A stretch of 64,000 nt of DNA from Ascoidea asiatica (Eukaryota; Ascomycota; Saccharomycetes; Ascoideales; Ascoideaceae). A program made the translations under genes and the position numbers. The DNA is taken from positions 1,168,432-1,232,431 of the forward strand of contig BCKQ01000001.1 in NCBI GenBank assembly GCA_001600695.1, in the 5' to 3' direction. A model generated the notes under the pieces. That model made no database searches, was not told where the DNA came from, and was given only the letters and a program-made list of their open reading frames with translations. This document shows, one piece after another, positions 53,545 to 63,890 of the stretch (position 1 is its first letter; each line of letters starts with the position of its first letter).

Positions 53545-54834
53545 ATGAATATAACAAATTTACAAGATCTTGATAGAAATGATATTCAAGATCCAATTAT
53601 TCTTAAAAATCAAATTTATAATACAAATAACAATAACAACAATAATAATTCATTACCAAAAGAAATAAAAATTGAAAATTTAAATTCAAGAGTTGGTAGA
53701 CCATTAAGAAATATAAAATATTTACCAATTAAAAAAATATCTTTTTTAACAAATAAAACAATTTTACCAAATTTTAATTATGATAAAATTAATTTTAAAA
53801 ATTTAAATATTAATGAAATTATTATTCAAATTAAATCAATTTCTTTAAATCCAATTGATTTAAAAATTAAAAATTATTTTAAATCAGATTTTTATGGTAA
53901 TTTAAAAGGTTTTGGTAGAGAATATTCTGGAATTGTATTTAAATCAAATAATAAAAATTTTAATAATGGTGATATTGTTTCTGGAATTTATTTTCATATT
54001 TTTAATAATGGTACTTTATCTTCTCATATAAAAATTAATTTAAAAATTGATCCAATTATAAAAATTGATAATTTAACTTATAATTTATTAAATTTTAATA
54101 AATTATCTTCTTGGAATTTTACTTTTATAATTATAAATCAAATTTTAAATAAAATTAAATCTTTTTATTCAAATAATAATTTTTTAGATTCTTCAAAAAA
54201 AATTTTAATTAATGGTGGTTCAACTTTTACAAGTTTAATAATTATTCAAATTTTAAAAAAAATTTATAATATTAATAATATAACTATAATTTGTTCAGGA
54301 AATTCAATAAATTTTTTAAAAAAATTTTTAAATATTAATAAAAATTCATTTATTAATTATAGAGAATTTAATGGTGATATAATTAAAAATTTAAATAATT
54401 ATTTATTAATTAATAAAAATTTAAAATTTGATATAATTTTAGATTTTATTGGTGGTTATAAAATTTTATCAAATATTTCAAATTTTATTAATAATAATAA
54501 TAAAAATTCAATATATTTAACAACTGTTGGTGATAAAAAATCAATTTATAAAAAAGATTTAATAAATTTAAATAAAAATTTAATTTTTTCAAAAACAAGA
54601 AATAATTTTAATAAATTAATTTGGGGTTTTAATTATATAAAATTTAATTATAATTTTTCAAATTTAAATGAATGTAATGAATTTTTAAATATTGGTAAAA
54701 ATTTATTATCTCAAGGTAAATTAATTTTATTTATTGATTCAATTTATAATTGGAAAGATATTCAAATTGCTTTAAATAAATTATCAACTCAACATGCAAG
54801 AGGTAAAATAGTTCTTGAAGTTGATGAATTCTAA
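53545..54834 (+). CDS. AST1: Ast1/Ast2-like quinone-oxidoreductase-fold protein
   Basis: A 429-residue member of the MDR/zeta-crystallin-like family close to yeast Ast1 and Ast2, peripheral membrane proteins that help the plasma-membrane ATPase Pma1 reach lipid rafts. Family blocks are RVGRPLRNIKYLPIKKISFLTNKTILP (positions about 47-73), SISLNPIDLKIKNYF, GFGREYSGIVF and NGDIVSGIYFHIF. The Rossmann part has ILINGGSTFTSLIIIQILKK, with GGSTFTS as a degenerate nucleotide loop, and the C terminus is ALNKLSTQHARGKIVLEV. Zinc-ligand residues of true alcohol dehydrogenases are absent, as in the family. S. cerevisiae Ast1 is 429 residues as I recall. Very AT-rich coding sequence. Confidence 0.85.
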   Translation: MNITNLQDLDRNDIQDPIILKNQIYNTNNNNNNNNSLPKEIKIENLNSRVGRPLRNIKYLPIKKISFLTNKTILPNFNYDKINFKNLNINEIIIQIKSISLNPIDLKIKNYFKSDFYGNLKGFGREYSGIVFKSNNKNFNNGDIVSGIYFHIFNNGTLSSHIKINLKIDPIIKIDNLTYNLLNFNKLSSWNFTFIIINQILNKIKSFYSNNNFLDSSKKILINGGSTFTSLIIIQILKKIYNINNITIICSGNSINFLKKFLNINKNSFINYREFNGDIIKNLNNYLLINKNLKFDIILDFIGGYKILSNISNFINNNNKNSIYLTTVGDKKSIYKKDLINLNKNLIFSKTRNNFNKLIWGFNYIKFNYNFSNLNECNEFLNIGKNLLSQGKLILFIDSIYNWKDIQIALNKLSTQHARGKIVLEVDEF

Positions 54835-54911
54835 TCCATTAACTTCATTTATATATTCATTTATTTATATATTCATTTATTTATTATTGACTATTGAAAA
54901 AACTAAAAAAA

Positions 54912-55304
54912 TTATATAAACTCTTTTATTTTAAAATTTAAATCCCTTTTATAAAAAATCCAATTATGTTTATTTTTATTTTTACTTAAAAATGGTAATA
55001 AATTTTCATTTAAATTAAAATTTAAATATAATTCTAATTGACCTAATTTATTCATTAAAATTGTAGTTGTAAAAAGAAAATCTCCTTTATAATCAAAAAT
55101 TAAACTTTCAAATAAAAATTCATCAGAAATTTTATATGAATTTTTTTTTGTTAATTTATTAAAATTTAAATCTGATTCTGGTAATGGAATTTTTGTTAAT
55201 TTTAAAGAATTTGTAAATGATAATAATAATTTTTCTTGAATTTTACTAATTTCTAAATCAAAATTTTTTTCATTATCATTATTTAATATTATTGTTGAAG
55301 TTGT

Positions 55305-55335
<31 letters not shown>

Positions 55336-56543
55336 AATGAGGAGTTAAGAGTTAAATGATTATTTAAATTTTTATAAAAAGTTTCATTCATTGGAGAATT
55401 TAATATTAATATAAAAGGTCTTATATTATTTTCATTTTCATTTTTATTATCTTCATTATCATTATTAATATAATTACCTAAATAAAAATCATAACCTAAA
55501 GGAGATAAATTATAATTTAAAATTGAAATTTTTTTATAAATTTCAGATAAAGATAAAGGTAAAATTTGTTTACAATTAATTTTATTTAAAATTTGATTAT
55601 TATTTTTAATATTAAATTGATTAATATTACATAATTTTGGTAAATGAATTGAAATTTCATAATTACAAGTTTTAAATTCTTTAATATAATTTATAATTGG
55701 ATAATTTAAATTTGAATTACATGAATAAATAATATTTGAAGATCTTTTATAATTTGTTAAATCACAATTTGTACCATGATTAATTTCTTGAATTAAAACT
55801 AAAGAATTTGAATTTGAATTTAATTGATGATTATTATTATTATTATTATTATTAATATTAATATTATTTAAATTATTTGAAGATTGAGAGATGAAATTTG
55901 AAGATAATTGTAAATTTTTTAAATTATTTGAATTATTATTAAATTTACCTAAATAATATAAAGGTAATTGAGGATCTCTTTTATGATTTTGAAATTGAAT
56001 TGGATTATTATTTAAATTTAAATTTATATCATGAAATTGAGATATATAATTATTAAAACAAAATGAATATGTCCAATAACCAGAAATATAATATAAACAA
56101 ATATTATTTAAAGTTTCATTAATAAAATTTATTGCAATTTTTTTAATTTCAGTTTCATTATAATTTAAAATATTTGAAATATTTGAAATATTTTTTTCAT
56201 TTAAATTTGATTTATATAAATCAGGTAATAAATTATATAATGGATTTTTTAAATGATTTGAAATATTTGGAAATAAACAAATAAAAGATTTATTATTTGA
56301 TAAATTAATTAAAGTATATGAATCATTATTTAATAAATTATATATATCATTTTTGTTATTATCATTATTATTAATTGAATTAAATTGATAATTAATTGAA
56401 TATTTTGGATTTGAATATATATCTTCATAAACATTAAATGAATTTACAAAATTAAGTATATAAGATAATAAAATTATTATTATTAAAGATGATGAAGATG
56501 ATGAAGATTTATATGATAATATTGAAAAGGGTATTATTAACAT
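54912..56543 (-). CDS. YOS9: Yos9-like ER lectin for glycoprotein degradation
   Basis: A 543-residue ER lectin of the OS-9 family that recognises trimmed mannose glycans and hands misfolded glycoproteins to the Hrd1 ligase. Residues 1-35 are a hydrophobic signal sequence after a Ser run. The MRH domain runs from about Cys89 to 320. The sugar-binding part is GYWTYSFCF (155-163) with QFH (169-171), then HGTNCDLT, a Cys-rich segment IYSCNS and FKTCNYEISIHLPKLC. Inserts of Asn inside the domain make it long. Unlike many Yos9 proteins there is no C-terminal HDEL; it ends LNFKIKEFI, so retention may depend on Hrd3. It is divergent from ATG8 and its stop codon is 77 bases from that of AST1. Confidence 0.85.
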
Positions 56544-57378
56544 GATTATTATGACATTTATGATGATTATTAGTAAGAACTAAATGAATTAGAATGAATT
56601 AGAATGTAATTGATTAATATAATGAATTGATATTGGATATTTAATATTTAAACCTTTATTTATTTGATATATTTTATATATTTTATTTATTTGATATATT
56701 TTATATACTGTATTTGATAGAGGCACATAGATTTAGACACAGTTAATAATTGAATTAGGCAATTTAAAAAGATGAGGTGGTGAATTGAAAACACCCCGGG
56801 TTACGTAAGCAGGAGGTAAGCAGGGAGTTGAGGCCAGAGCTGTGGGTTCTCTCCACTTGAAGTGCTCAAACATAAAATTGCATTAAAGCACGTTAACCAC
56901 TTCAATGGGTCTAATCAGTTGTCGCCAGAATAACGGGGTTAGTGCACATGACCTGTCTTCTTGACTAAACAGAGAGTGGCGGTGGGAGTGGCGGCAGAGG
57001 AGAACTGCGATTGGGCAGGATGACCCCTCAGCCTGAACTACGGTGGTGATCAGTGGTGGTGCTTATCGGTAGTAGTAGTGGTAGTGGTAGTTTGCTCCCT
57101 CGAGTGCATCGCCCTTTTATCGTCCATGTGCTTTGCTGCTTGGCTTCTTTGCTTCTTTGCTTCTGTTGTTTTGTTCTTCTGGTCATGGATATTTAAACCA
57201 GAGCTGAATCATGATACGAATGGATTGATTGATTACTCTTAAATATATTCTATATCTAATATATTCTATATCTAATATACTCTTATTTATAATTGCAATC
57301 CATTTCATATTCAATCAATCAATTAATCAATAAATAAATAAATCAATTAACTAAACACTAATATAATATAATATCAAA
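56544..57378. promoter_or_regulatory. Divergent YOS9/ATG8 promoter
   Basis: 0.83 kb with a pronounced GC-richer island at about 56775-57190. Elements seen are CCCCGGGTTACGTAA (56793-56807), GCACATGAC, a purine/GGTGGT-rich run (56980-57090) and a CTTTGCTTCTTTGCTTC repeat (57140-57165). Nearer ATG8 are TCTAATATATTCTATA repeats. No gene. Confidence 0.5.
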
Positions 57379-57753
57379 ATGAGATCTCAATTCAAAGATG
57401 AACATCCATTTGAAAAAAGAAAAGCAGAAGCTATGAGAATTCGTCAAAAATTCACAGATAGAATTCCAGTAATTTGTGAAAAAGTTGAAAAATCAGATAT
57501 TCAAGAAATTGATAAAAGAAAATATTTAGTACCTTCAGATTTAACAGTTGGACAATTTGTTTATGTTATAAGAAAAAGAATTAAATTACCTGCAGAAAAG
57601 GCAATTTTTATATTTGTTAATGATATTTTACCACCAACCGCTGCTTTAATGTCAAGTATTTATGATGAACATAAAGATGAAGATGGCTTTTTATATGTTT
57701 TATATTCTGGTGAAAATACTTTTGGTAATGAGAATGGTAATATAAACATATAA
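57379..57753 (+). CDS. ATG8: Autophagy ubiquitin-like protein Atg8
   Basis: A 124-residue ubiquitin-like protein conjugated to phosphatidylethanolamine on autophagosomal membranes. It binds cargo receptors and drives membrane growth. Sequence is very close to S. cerevisiae Atg8: [64 protein letters not shown] and [13 protein letters not shown]. The conjugated glycine is Gly116, followed by an eight-residue tail (NENGNINI) that Atg4 must remove; S. cerevisiae has one residue (Arg). There is no intron. The codons are distinctly less AT-biased than in the adjacent YOS9 and 58-kb genes. Confidence 0.98.
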   Translation: MRSQFKDEHPFEKRKAEAMRIRQKFTDRIPVICEKVEKSDIQEIDKRKYLVPSDLTVGQFVYVIRKRIKLPAEKAIFIFVNDILPPTAALMSSIYDEHKDEDGFLYVLYSGENTFGNENGNINI

Positions 57754-57902
57754 ACATATAAACATATAAACATATACAATTCAAAATATACAATTTAAAA
57801 TATATCTAATAATATAAAAAAATAACTGCTCTCATGCTTCAATTCTATCTCATGTCTCCTGTTGCTTATGATTCTTCTTCTCTTCTCTTCTTCCTTTCTC
57901 TT

Positions 57903-57974
57903 CTCTATCTATCTCTATCTCTATCTCTATCTATCTCTATCTCTATCTCTATCTCTATCTCTATCTCTATCTCT
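57903..57974. repeat. CTATCT hexanucleotide repeat
   Basis: About twelve units of CTATCT and its four-base variant CTAT, largely uninterrupted, in the region between ATG8 and the next gene. Confidence 0.9.
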
Positions 57975-58265
57975 TATTTATCTCTTTTCTCTTTCTGTTT
58001 CTTTCCTCGTAACTTCTGATAATAAACAAACTTCTCTTATCTCATTCTTTGCCACTCACCATCCTCACACCAGCCTTGCTTACATAACAAACACCACTTT
58101 ATTACGTACCCCATATACTAATTTCTATCCTTTAATTTCTTGATCCTTTATTTTTTATTGTTTATTGTTTATTTTTTATTGTTTAATGTTTAATGAAACG
58201 ATAAAGGAAATGATGAATTAAACCAAATGATATTCATTAATATATAAAGTATCATTCAAGGAATA

Positions 58266-58302
58266 TCATTGGAATACTATTGGAATACTATTGGAATACC
58301 CT
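58266..58302. repeat. 11-bp tandem repeat TTGGAATACTA
   Basis: Three and a half direct copies of TTGGAATACTA ending about 20 bases before the ATG at 58322. Confidence 0.8.
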
Positions 58303-58321
58303 TAAGAACAAATATATTATA

Positions 58322-59264
58322 ATGTCTTCATTAAATTTAATAAACTTATCTGATCATTTACAATATTATTTCTCAAATAAAAATTCATTAAAAAATTATA
58401 ATATAAATTTACCAATAGATTTAATTTCAATTTCAATTTCAATTAATAAACAAAAAAAATTTAATAATTTAAAAGATAAAATTATTTTATTTTTAGAAAA
58501 AATAACTGAAAAAGTTATAAATTTTATAGAAATTTATTTAAATTTAAATAATAATTCATATCTTTTAAATTTATCAAATTTTAAAAATTGGTTTATTTCT
58601 TTTATAAATTTTACAAATACTTATAATTTATTTTATTTTAATTCAATTTCTTTAAATAATATTAATAATAATTCTAATTCAATTAATCATTCAAATAATA
58701 TAAGTAATAGTAATAGTAATAGTAATAGTAATAGTAATATAAATAATAATAATATAAATTTAAATGATTTAACTATTAATCAATTAAATGATAATATTTA
58801 TCAAATTAATAATTTTAATAATTTTAATCAACTTAATTATAATACTAATATTAATCAATTAAATGATTATACTCAATTCTCTTATAATCATTTAACTAAA
58901 TTAAATAATACAATCAATGATATTAATAATAATGATATTAATAATAATGATAAGAATTTTAATAAAAATTTGAATGAAAATTTTAATGAAAATTTTAATT
59001 CACTTTATAATTATGAAAATTATTTCATAATCTCTTCTGATTCTTTTTCTTCTCAATATTATAGTCCAATTTCTAAATTTTTTAATTATTATTTATTTCA
59101 ATTTCAAATTGATTTAAATTTAAATTTAAATTCATATTCAAATTCAAATTCTAATTCAAATTCAAATAATACTTTTATTTCAAAAAATTATAATTCAATT
59201 GATCTTAATTCAAATTTAATTAATTTTTTCACAAATATTTATATATATAAATCAATTTTAAAAT

Positions 59265-59296
<32 letters not shown>

Positions 59297-60670
59297 AATA
59301 ATGATAATAATTTAATTAAAAATTTTAATTTTAAAAATAATGTTTTAATTAACTTTAATAATTTACAAATAAATTTATTAAATTTATTAAATTTAAATGA
59401 TTTAAATTTAATTTTAAAAAATTTAAATTTTAATCAAATTATCTCTCAAAATTATTTAATTTCAATTCAAACTTTTGAAATAATTTTTAATTTATGGTTT
59501 AATAAAATTGGTCTTAATTCTTTATCTAATGATAATGATCTCAATATTGATATTGATTTTAATATTAATAATATTGATAACAATATTAATAAAAAAAAGA
59601 AGAGGAATAGAAGAAATAGAAATAGATTTAAGAAAAATAAAATGAAATTTAATAAAGAAAAAAATAAAGAAAAAGAAATTGAAAATAAAGAGATTAAATT
59701 TGAAAATGAAAAAAAAGATGGATTGAATAATGAATTAATTGAAAAAGTAATTGAAAATGAATTAAATAATGAATTAAATAATGAATTAAATAATGAACTT
59801 GATAATTCACTTAATAATTCTCTTGATAATGAACTTGATGATGTTAATAGTTATGAAAATATAGATGATTTACTTTTAAAAATGAATATAAATAAAATAA
59901 ATTCAGAAAATATTAATATAAATTCAATTAATAATAATCCAAATATTGGTATAAATCGATTATATAATGATTTTTTACAAAATAATTTTGATCCAATGAT
60001 TAATTCCCTGATTAATTCAATTACAAATTCATATGATAATATAAATTATGATTCAAATTTAAGAAGAAATTTACTTGAATTAGATATTTTAGGTTCCTCT
60101 AATTATACTACTACAACCACAAATAATATTTATAAAAGTAGTAAATATAGAAAAGAAAAGGAGAGGAAAAAAGATAAAGAAAAGAATAATTTTAAATTAA
60201 ATTTAGAAAATAATTTTAATTTTGAAAAATTTTATGATAATTTTAAAGGTAAAATTTTTCTTGATTGTTTTTATAAAATTTTTAATAATAATAATGAACT
60301 TTTAGCAGAATGTGATATATTACGTATAAGAAATTTATATTCAATATTTTATTCAAAAAATTTATTATTTTCATCAAAAAATTCAATTTATTCATCACAA
60401 AAATTATTTTCAAAAAATATTAAATATTCATTATTAAAAAAAATTCATATAAATAATTATATTAATGATCCAATAAATACATTAAATGAAGATTTAAATA
60501 AAGATTTAAATGAAGATTTAAATGAAGATTTAAATGAAGAATTTAATAAAAATATTTCTAATTATATAAATGAAGATATAATTGATTTATTAATATTAAA
60601 ATTAAAATTTCCAATTGAAGTTCCAATTCAAATTCCATTTGATTCAATTGATTTATCTAATTATTCATAA
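58322..60670 (+). CDS. Asn-rich protein of unknown function
   Basis: A 782-residue protein that I do not recognise. The first 110 residues look folded and helical (MSSLNLINLSDHLQYYFSN, then DKIILFLEKITEKVINFIEIYL and FKNWFISFINF). The middle is dominated by Asn/Ser runs. Residues about 420-460 are strongly basic (KKKKRNRRNRNRFKKNKM), a possible nuclear or RNA-binding tract. They are followed by a Glu/Asn/Leu repeat ELNNELNNELDN. A second folded-looking block, ENNFNFEKFYDNFKGKIFLD and LLAECDILRIRNLYSIF, lies near 630-700. NEDLNKDL repeats then precede the end. I start at the ATG 58322; the preceding in-frame codons come from a tandem repeat and start with TTG. Extremely AT-rich. Confidence 0.7.
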
Positions 60671-60906
60671 TTTTTTAACATTTTAATAGAAGTATTATTA
60701 TATAATAAACATTATATTTGAACTTGTAGTCAAACTGGAAATTTCTATTATTTTCTCTGTCTGTTCAATAACTTAACCCAATAAGGGTCATTAATCAAAT
60801 TCAGTAATGTTTTTGTCAGTTACTCATTCAATTACTTCATTGGATTTGCTTATTGAAAGGGATTGCAATTTGTGATTGTTCTTCAATCTCCAGGAGTTGA
60901 TTCTAA

Positions 60907-60960
60907 AAGTGCTTCAAGTGCTTTAAGTGCTTTAAGTGCTTCAAGTGCTTCAAGTGCTCA
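60907..60960. repeat. 9-bp tandem repeat AAGTGCTTY
   Basis: Six direct copies of AAGTGCTTC/AAGTGCTTT, the last one slightly changed, about 560-610 bases upstream of the kinase-like gene. Confidence 0.85.
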
Positions 60961-61024
60961 GAAATAAATAAATCATTTCAAATCCACAGAAAGAAATGGA
61001 AATGAATTCAAAAACGAAAACGAA

Positions 61025-61094
61025 ACGCGTCTGAAGAAGAAAAAAAAGAAAAAAAAGAAAAAAAAGAATTTTCGTGTTTTTTCGTGTTTTCGTG
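61025..61094. promoter_or_regulatory. MCB plus three SCB-type elements
   Basis: ACGCGT (61025-61030) is the MCB core bound by MBF. TTTTCGTG occurs at 61069-61076, 61079-61086 and 61087-61094; on the other strand each reads CACGAAAA, the SCB consensus bound by SBF. An AAAAAGAA run separates them. The site cluster is about 430-500 bases upstream of the start at 61521, a usual distance for G1/S genes of yeast. Confidence 0.6.
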
Positions 61095-61260
61095 TTAGAG
61101 CCCTGGCGACAACTTTTCAGGGCTCTGCCTGCGTTGTTTTCTTACGCGGTTGAATTGAAATGAAAATACTCGACTTTTTGTTGATGAATGTGAAATAAAG
61201 AAATAAACAAGCAAATAAACAAGTAAATAAAGAAATAAACAAGTAATCAGTCGATGAATT

Positions 61261-61310
61261 CATCTCAATTCACTTCAATTCATCTCAATTCATTTCAATT
61301 CATCTCAATT
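61261..61310. repeat. 10-bp tandem repeat CATYTCAATT
   Basis: Five direct copies of CATCTCAATT and close variants, about 210-260 bases upstream of the kinase-like gene. Confidence 0.85.
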
Positions 61311-61520
61311 CCTAGTTCTCATTCAAAGCAAATACAGTGTTGAAGAGATTAGTACAAAGGAAGTAGTTCCAATGATACCAAAAGGGAAACTATAATTCAA
61401 TGACCTTTCACTCTTTAAAATCTATAATTTTGGTTTATTCCTGATAAGTTTTTTGATAAACTATTAATACATTATCAATTCAATTGTAATATATCAATAA
61501 GAAAAAGAATATAATTCATA

Positions 61521-63566
61521 ATGGATATGCAAGTGTATGGGGATATGAATATGAATATGAATATGAATATGAATATGAATATGAATATGAATATGGATAT
61601 TCAAAATGACAATAATAATAAACAAATTAATAATCAAATTGATCAAATTAATCAAAATGAGGATAATAATAAAGATAATAATGAACATTCAAATATATCA
61701 AATTTAGAAAAACATAAATTTTTATTCATCTTAACTGGAATTCAATCAATTAATAAATTATTAATAAAAAATTGTGAATGTTTTAATTTTATAAGTTTAA
61801 AATTAATAAAATTTTTTAAAGAATTTTTATTATTTAAAAATTTTAAAATTTTTTTTTTACAAAATTCTTATTTTATTTCAAATTTTGAATATATTTATTA
61901 TTTTTTATCTTTACCAAATTATTCAAATCTTTTATTTAATTCAATTATTTATAATTTTAATGATTCTCCATATGATCAACCAAGACAAATTTGGAATCCA
62001 ATTAATAACCTTTTATTATCTAAAAAATTTAAAATTTCTTCAATCTCAAATAATTCTAATAATTCTAGTGATATAAGCAATGATATAAGCAATGATAATG
62101 ATAATGATAATGAAGAATCTTTAAATATAAAAAATGATAATAAAAATAAATTAAAATCTAGAAAACTTTTAAATATTCAAAAAATGAATCTTTTAAATGA
62201 ATTTCATGATATTTTACCTTCTTTAAATTCAATCAAAATTCAAAATTCTCATATTATTAATATTATTAATCATTTTCTTTTCTCAAATGATATTAATAAC
62301 TTAAATAACTTAAATAAATTAAATAAATTAAATAAATTATTTAAATCTTATATTATTAATAATTTAAATAATTTAAATAATTTTAATAAATTTAATCTAC
62401 AATTTATAAATAAAAATAATTTTAAAAATAATTTAAAAAATTTCTTAATAAATTTCTCATTTAAACCAATTTTAATCATTTTAAATAATATAAATATTAC
62501 TAATAATAATATAATTCAAAAAAAGAAAAAAAATGATATAGTTTTTTTAAAAAATTTTCAAAAACGTTCTTTAAATAATTTAAAAATTGATGGATGTTTT
62601 TTAATTAAAAGATCTTCAATATTATTAATTCAATTTAAATTTAATAATGAAATTTCTTTATTAAAATTTGCTTTTAATAATAATTTAAAAAATAATTTTA
62701 AAAATTTACAAATCATTAGTCATATTTTAAAAGAAGCAATTTATTTTTGTATTATTTTTAAATGTTCAAAAATTTTATTAATTGATCAAAATGAATCAAT
62801 TTTTTTAATTATGCCTTCAAATATTATAAATAATAATAATAAAAAAAATAAAATAAATACAATTACAAATAATAAATATACAAAATTATATTCTTTTAAA
62901 GAAATTTCTTTTACATATTTCATATTATCTGAATTAAATTTATCTTTAAATTTTGCTTTAATTTATATTTTATCATCATCAATATCTTCAATTCATAAAA
63001 AATCAAATAAATATTATTTAAAAGATAAATTAATTTTAAAAAATTTAATTTTTTTAGAAAAATATATAAAATTTTCAAATTCAAATGAACAAAAATTTGT
63101 TTTAAAAAAAAATGCATTAAATTTTGCAGCTTATTTATATTTTAATAAATTTAAAAATTCATTATTAGTTTTTAAAACTCCATTAAAAATTTTAAAAATT
63201 TTACAATTTAAACCTGGTAAAGGTCAATTAAGTGAAGTTTTTTTAATTTCAAATGAAAATTTAATTCAAAATAAAAATATAAATTTTGCAATAATTAAAA
63301 TTTTTGATCCAAATTATTTATGTGATTTTAAATTAAATTTATTAGAATTAAAAAATTATTCACCAATTAAAGAATCAAAACATTATTATAAATCTGCTTC
63401 TAAACAATTTTTTAAAGAAGTTGAAGTTTATGATAAATTAAAACATCTTCAAGGTGATATTATACCTTATAAATTATCACAAGGTTATATTGAAACAAAA
63501 GTTATAAAAAATAATATTGAATATGAAATTAGTGGATTATTTATTGTTATTGAATATTGTTTATCA

Positions 63567-63606
<40 letters not shown>

Positions 63607-63890
63607 TACAAAATAAAAAAGCTTTATCATTAGGTTTAAATAATCTTGAAATTTTACATTCATATAATATAGTTCATGGAGATATTAAAAGAAATAATTT
63701 TATTTTAATTTATGATGAATTTAATAATTTAGATCAATTTATTTTTATTGATTTTGGATTAGCAAAAATTGATGAAGAAGCAACAAATGAATTAAAATTA
63801 GAAGATATAAATAATTTAATTCATTCTTTTTTTCCAACAGCTCTAGATGTTAAAGAATTATGTTATTGTTTTGAAAATTTAAACAAATAA
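61521..63890 (+). CDS. Large protein with short C-terminal kinase-like domain
   Basis: A 789-residue protein not assignable to a named gene. The C-terminal third is kinase-like: glycine loop KPGKGQLSEVF (about 567-577), Lys593 in FAIIKIFD, a helix-C Glu near 633 in FFKEVEVYDKL, HGDIKRNN (Asp721) and DFGLAK (Asp744). All catalytic residues are present, but only 45 residues follow DFG, so the C lobe is very short, as in Bud32-type kinases. The first 550 residues have helical N-terminal blocks and a segment KIDGCFLIKRSSILLIQFKF. Its Asp357 and Gln371-x-Lys373 could be a degenerate PD-(D/E)XK nuclease core, which is inference. The start encodes a Met-Asn repeat (61546-61596), and an Asn run interrupts the kinase at about 689-701. 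Atypical fungal kinase with unknown partner. Confidence 0.7.
61546..61596 (+). repeat. ATGAAT hexanucleotide repeat in coding start
   Basis: About eight in-frame ATGAAT units encode alternating Met-Asn at residues 9-25 of the kinase-like protein. Each unit supplies an in-frame ATG, so several start codons are available. Confidence 0.85.

Larger units (their letters stand above)
57754..58321. promoter_or_regulatory. Region upstream of the 58-kb gene
   Basis: Starts with an AAACATAT repeat over the ATG8 stop (57739-57777), then a pyrimidine-rich stretch with a CTATCT microsatellite, a GC-richer patch (58030-58115, CCACTCACCATCCTCACACC) and a GGAATACTATT repeat before the ATG. Frames across the microsatellite are not genes. 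Confidence 0.5.
60671..61520. promoter_or_regulatory. Upstream region of the kinase-like gene
   Basis: 0.85 kb dense in short repeats (9-bp at 60907, AATAAACAAG units at 61193-61248, 10-bp at 61261). A GC-richer patch at 61020-61160 contains an MCB and three SCB-type sites. The preceding gene ends in the same direction, so these elements should serve the kinase-like gene. No coding frame is visible. Confidence 0.6.

Noticed and set aside
57840-58143. Two overlapping frames across the CTATCT repeat
   Set aside because: They encode only Leu/Ser/Ile repeats from the microsatellite and have no homology.
58280-58321. Upstream extension of the 58-kb protein
   Set aside because: It starts with TTG inside an 11-bp tandem repeat.
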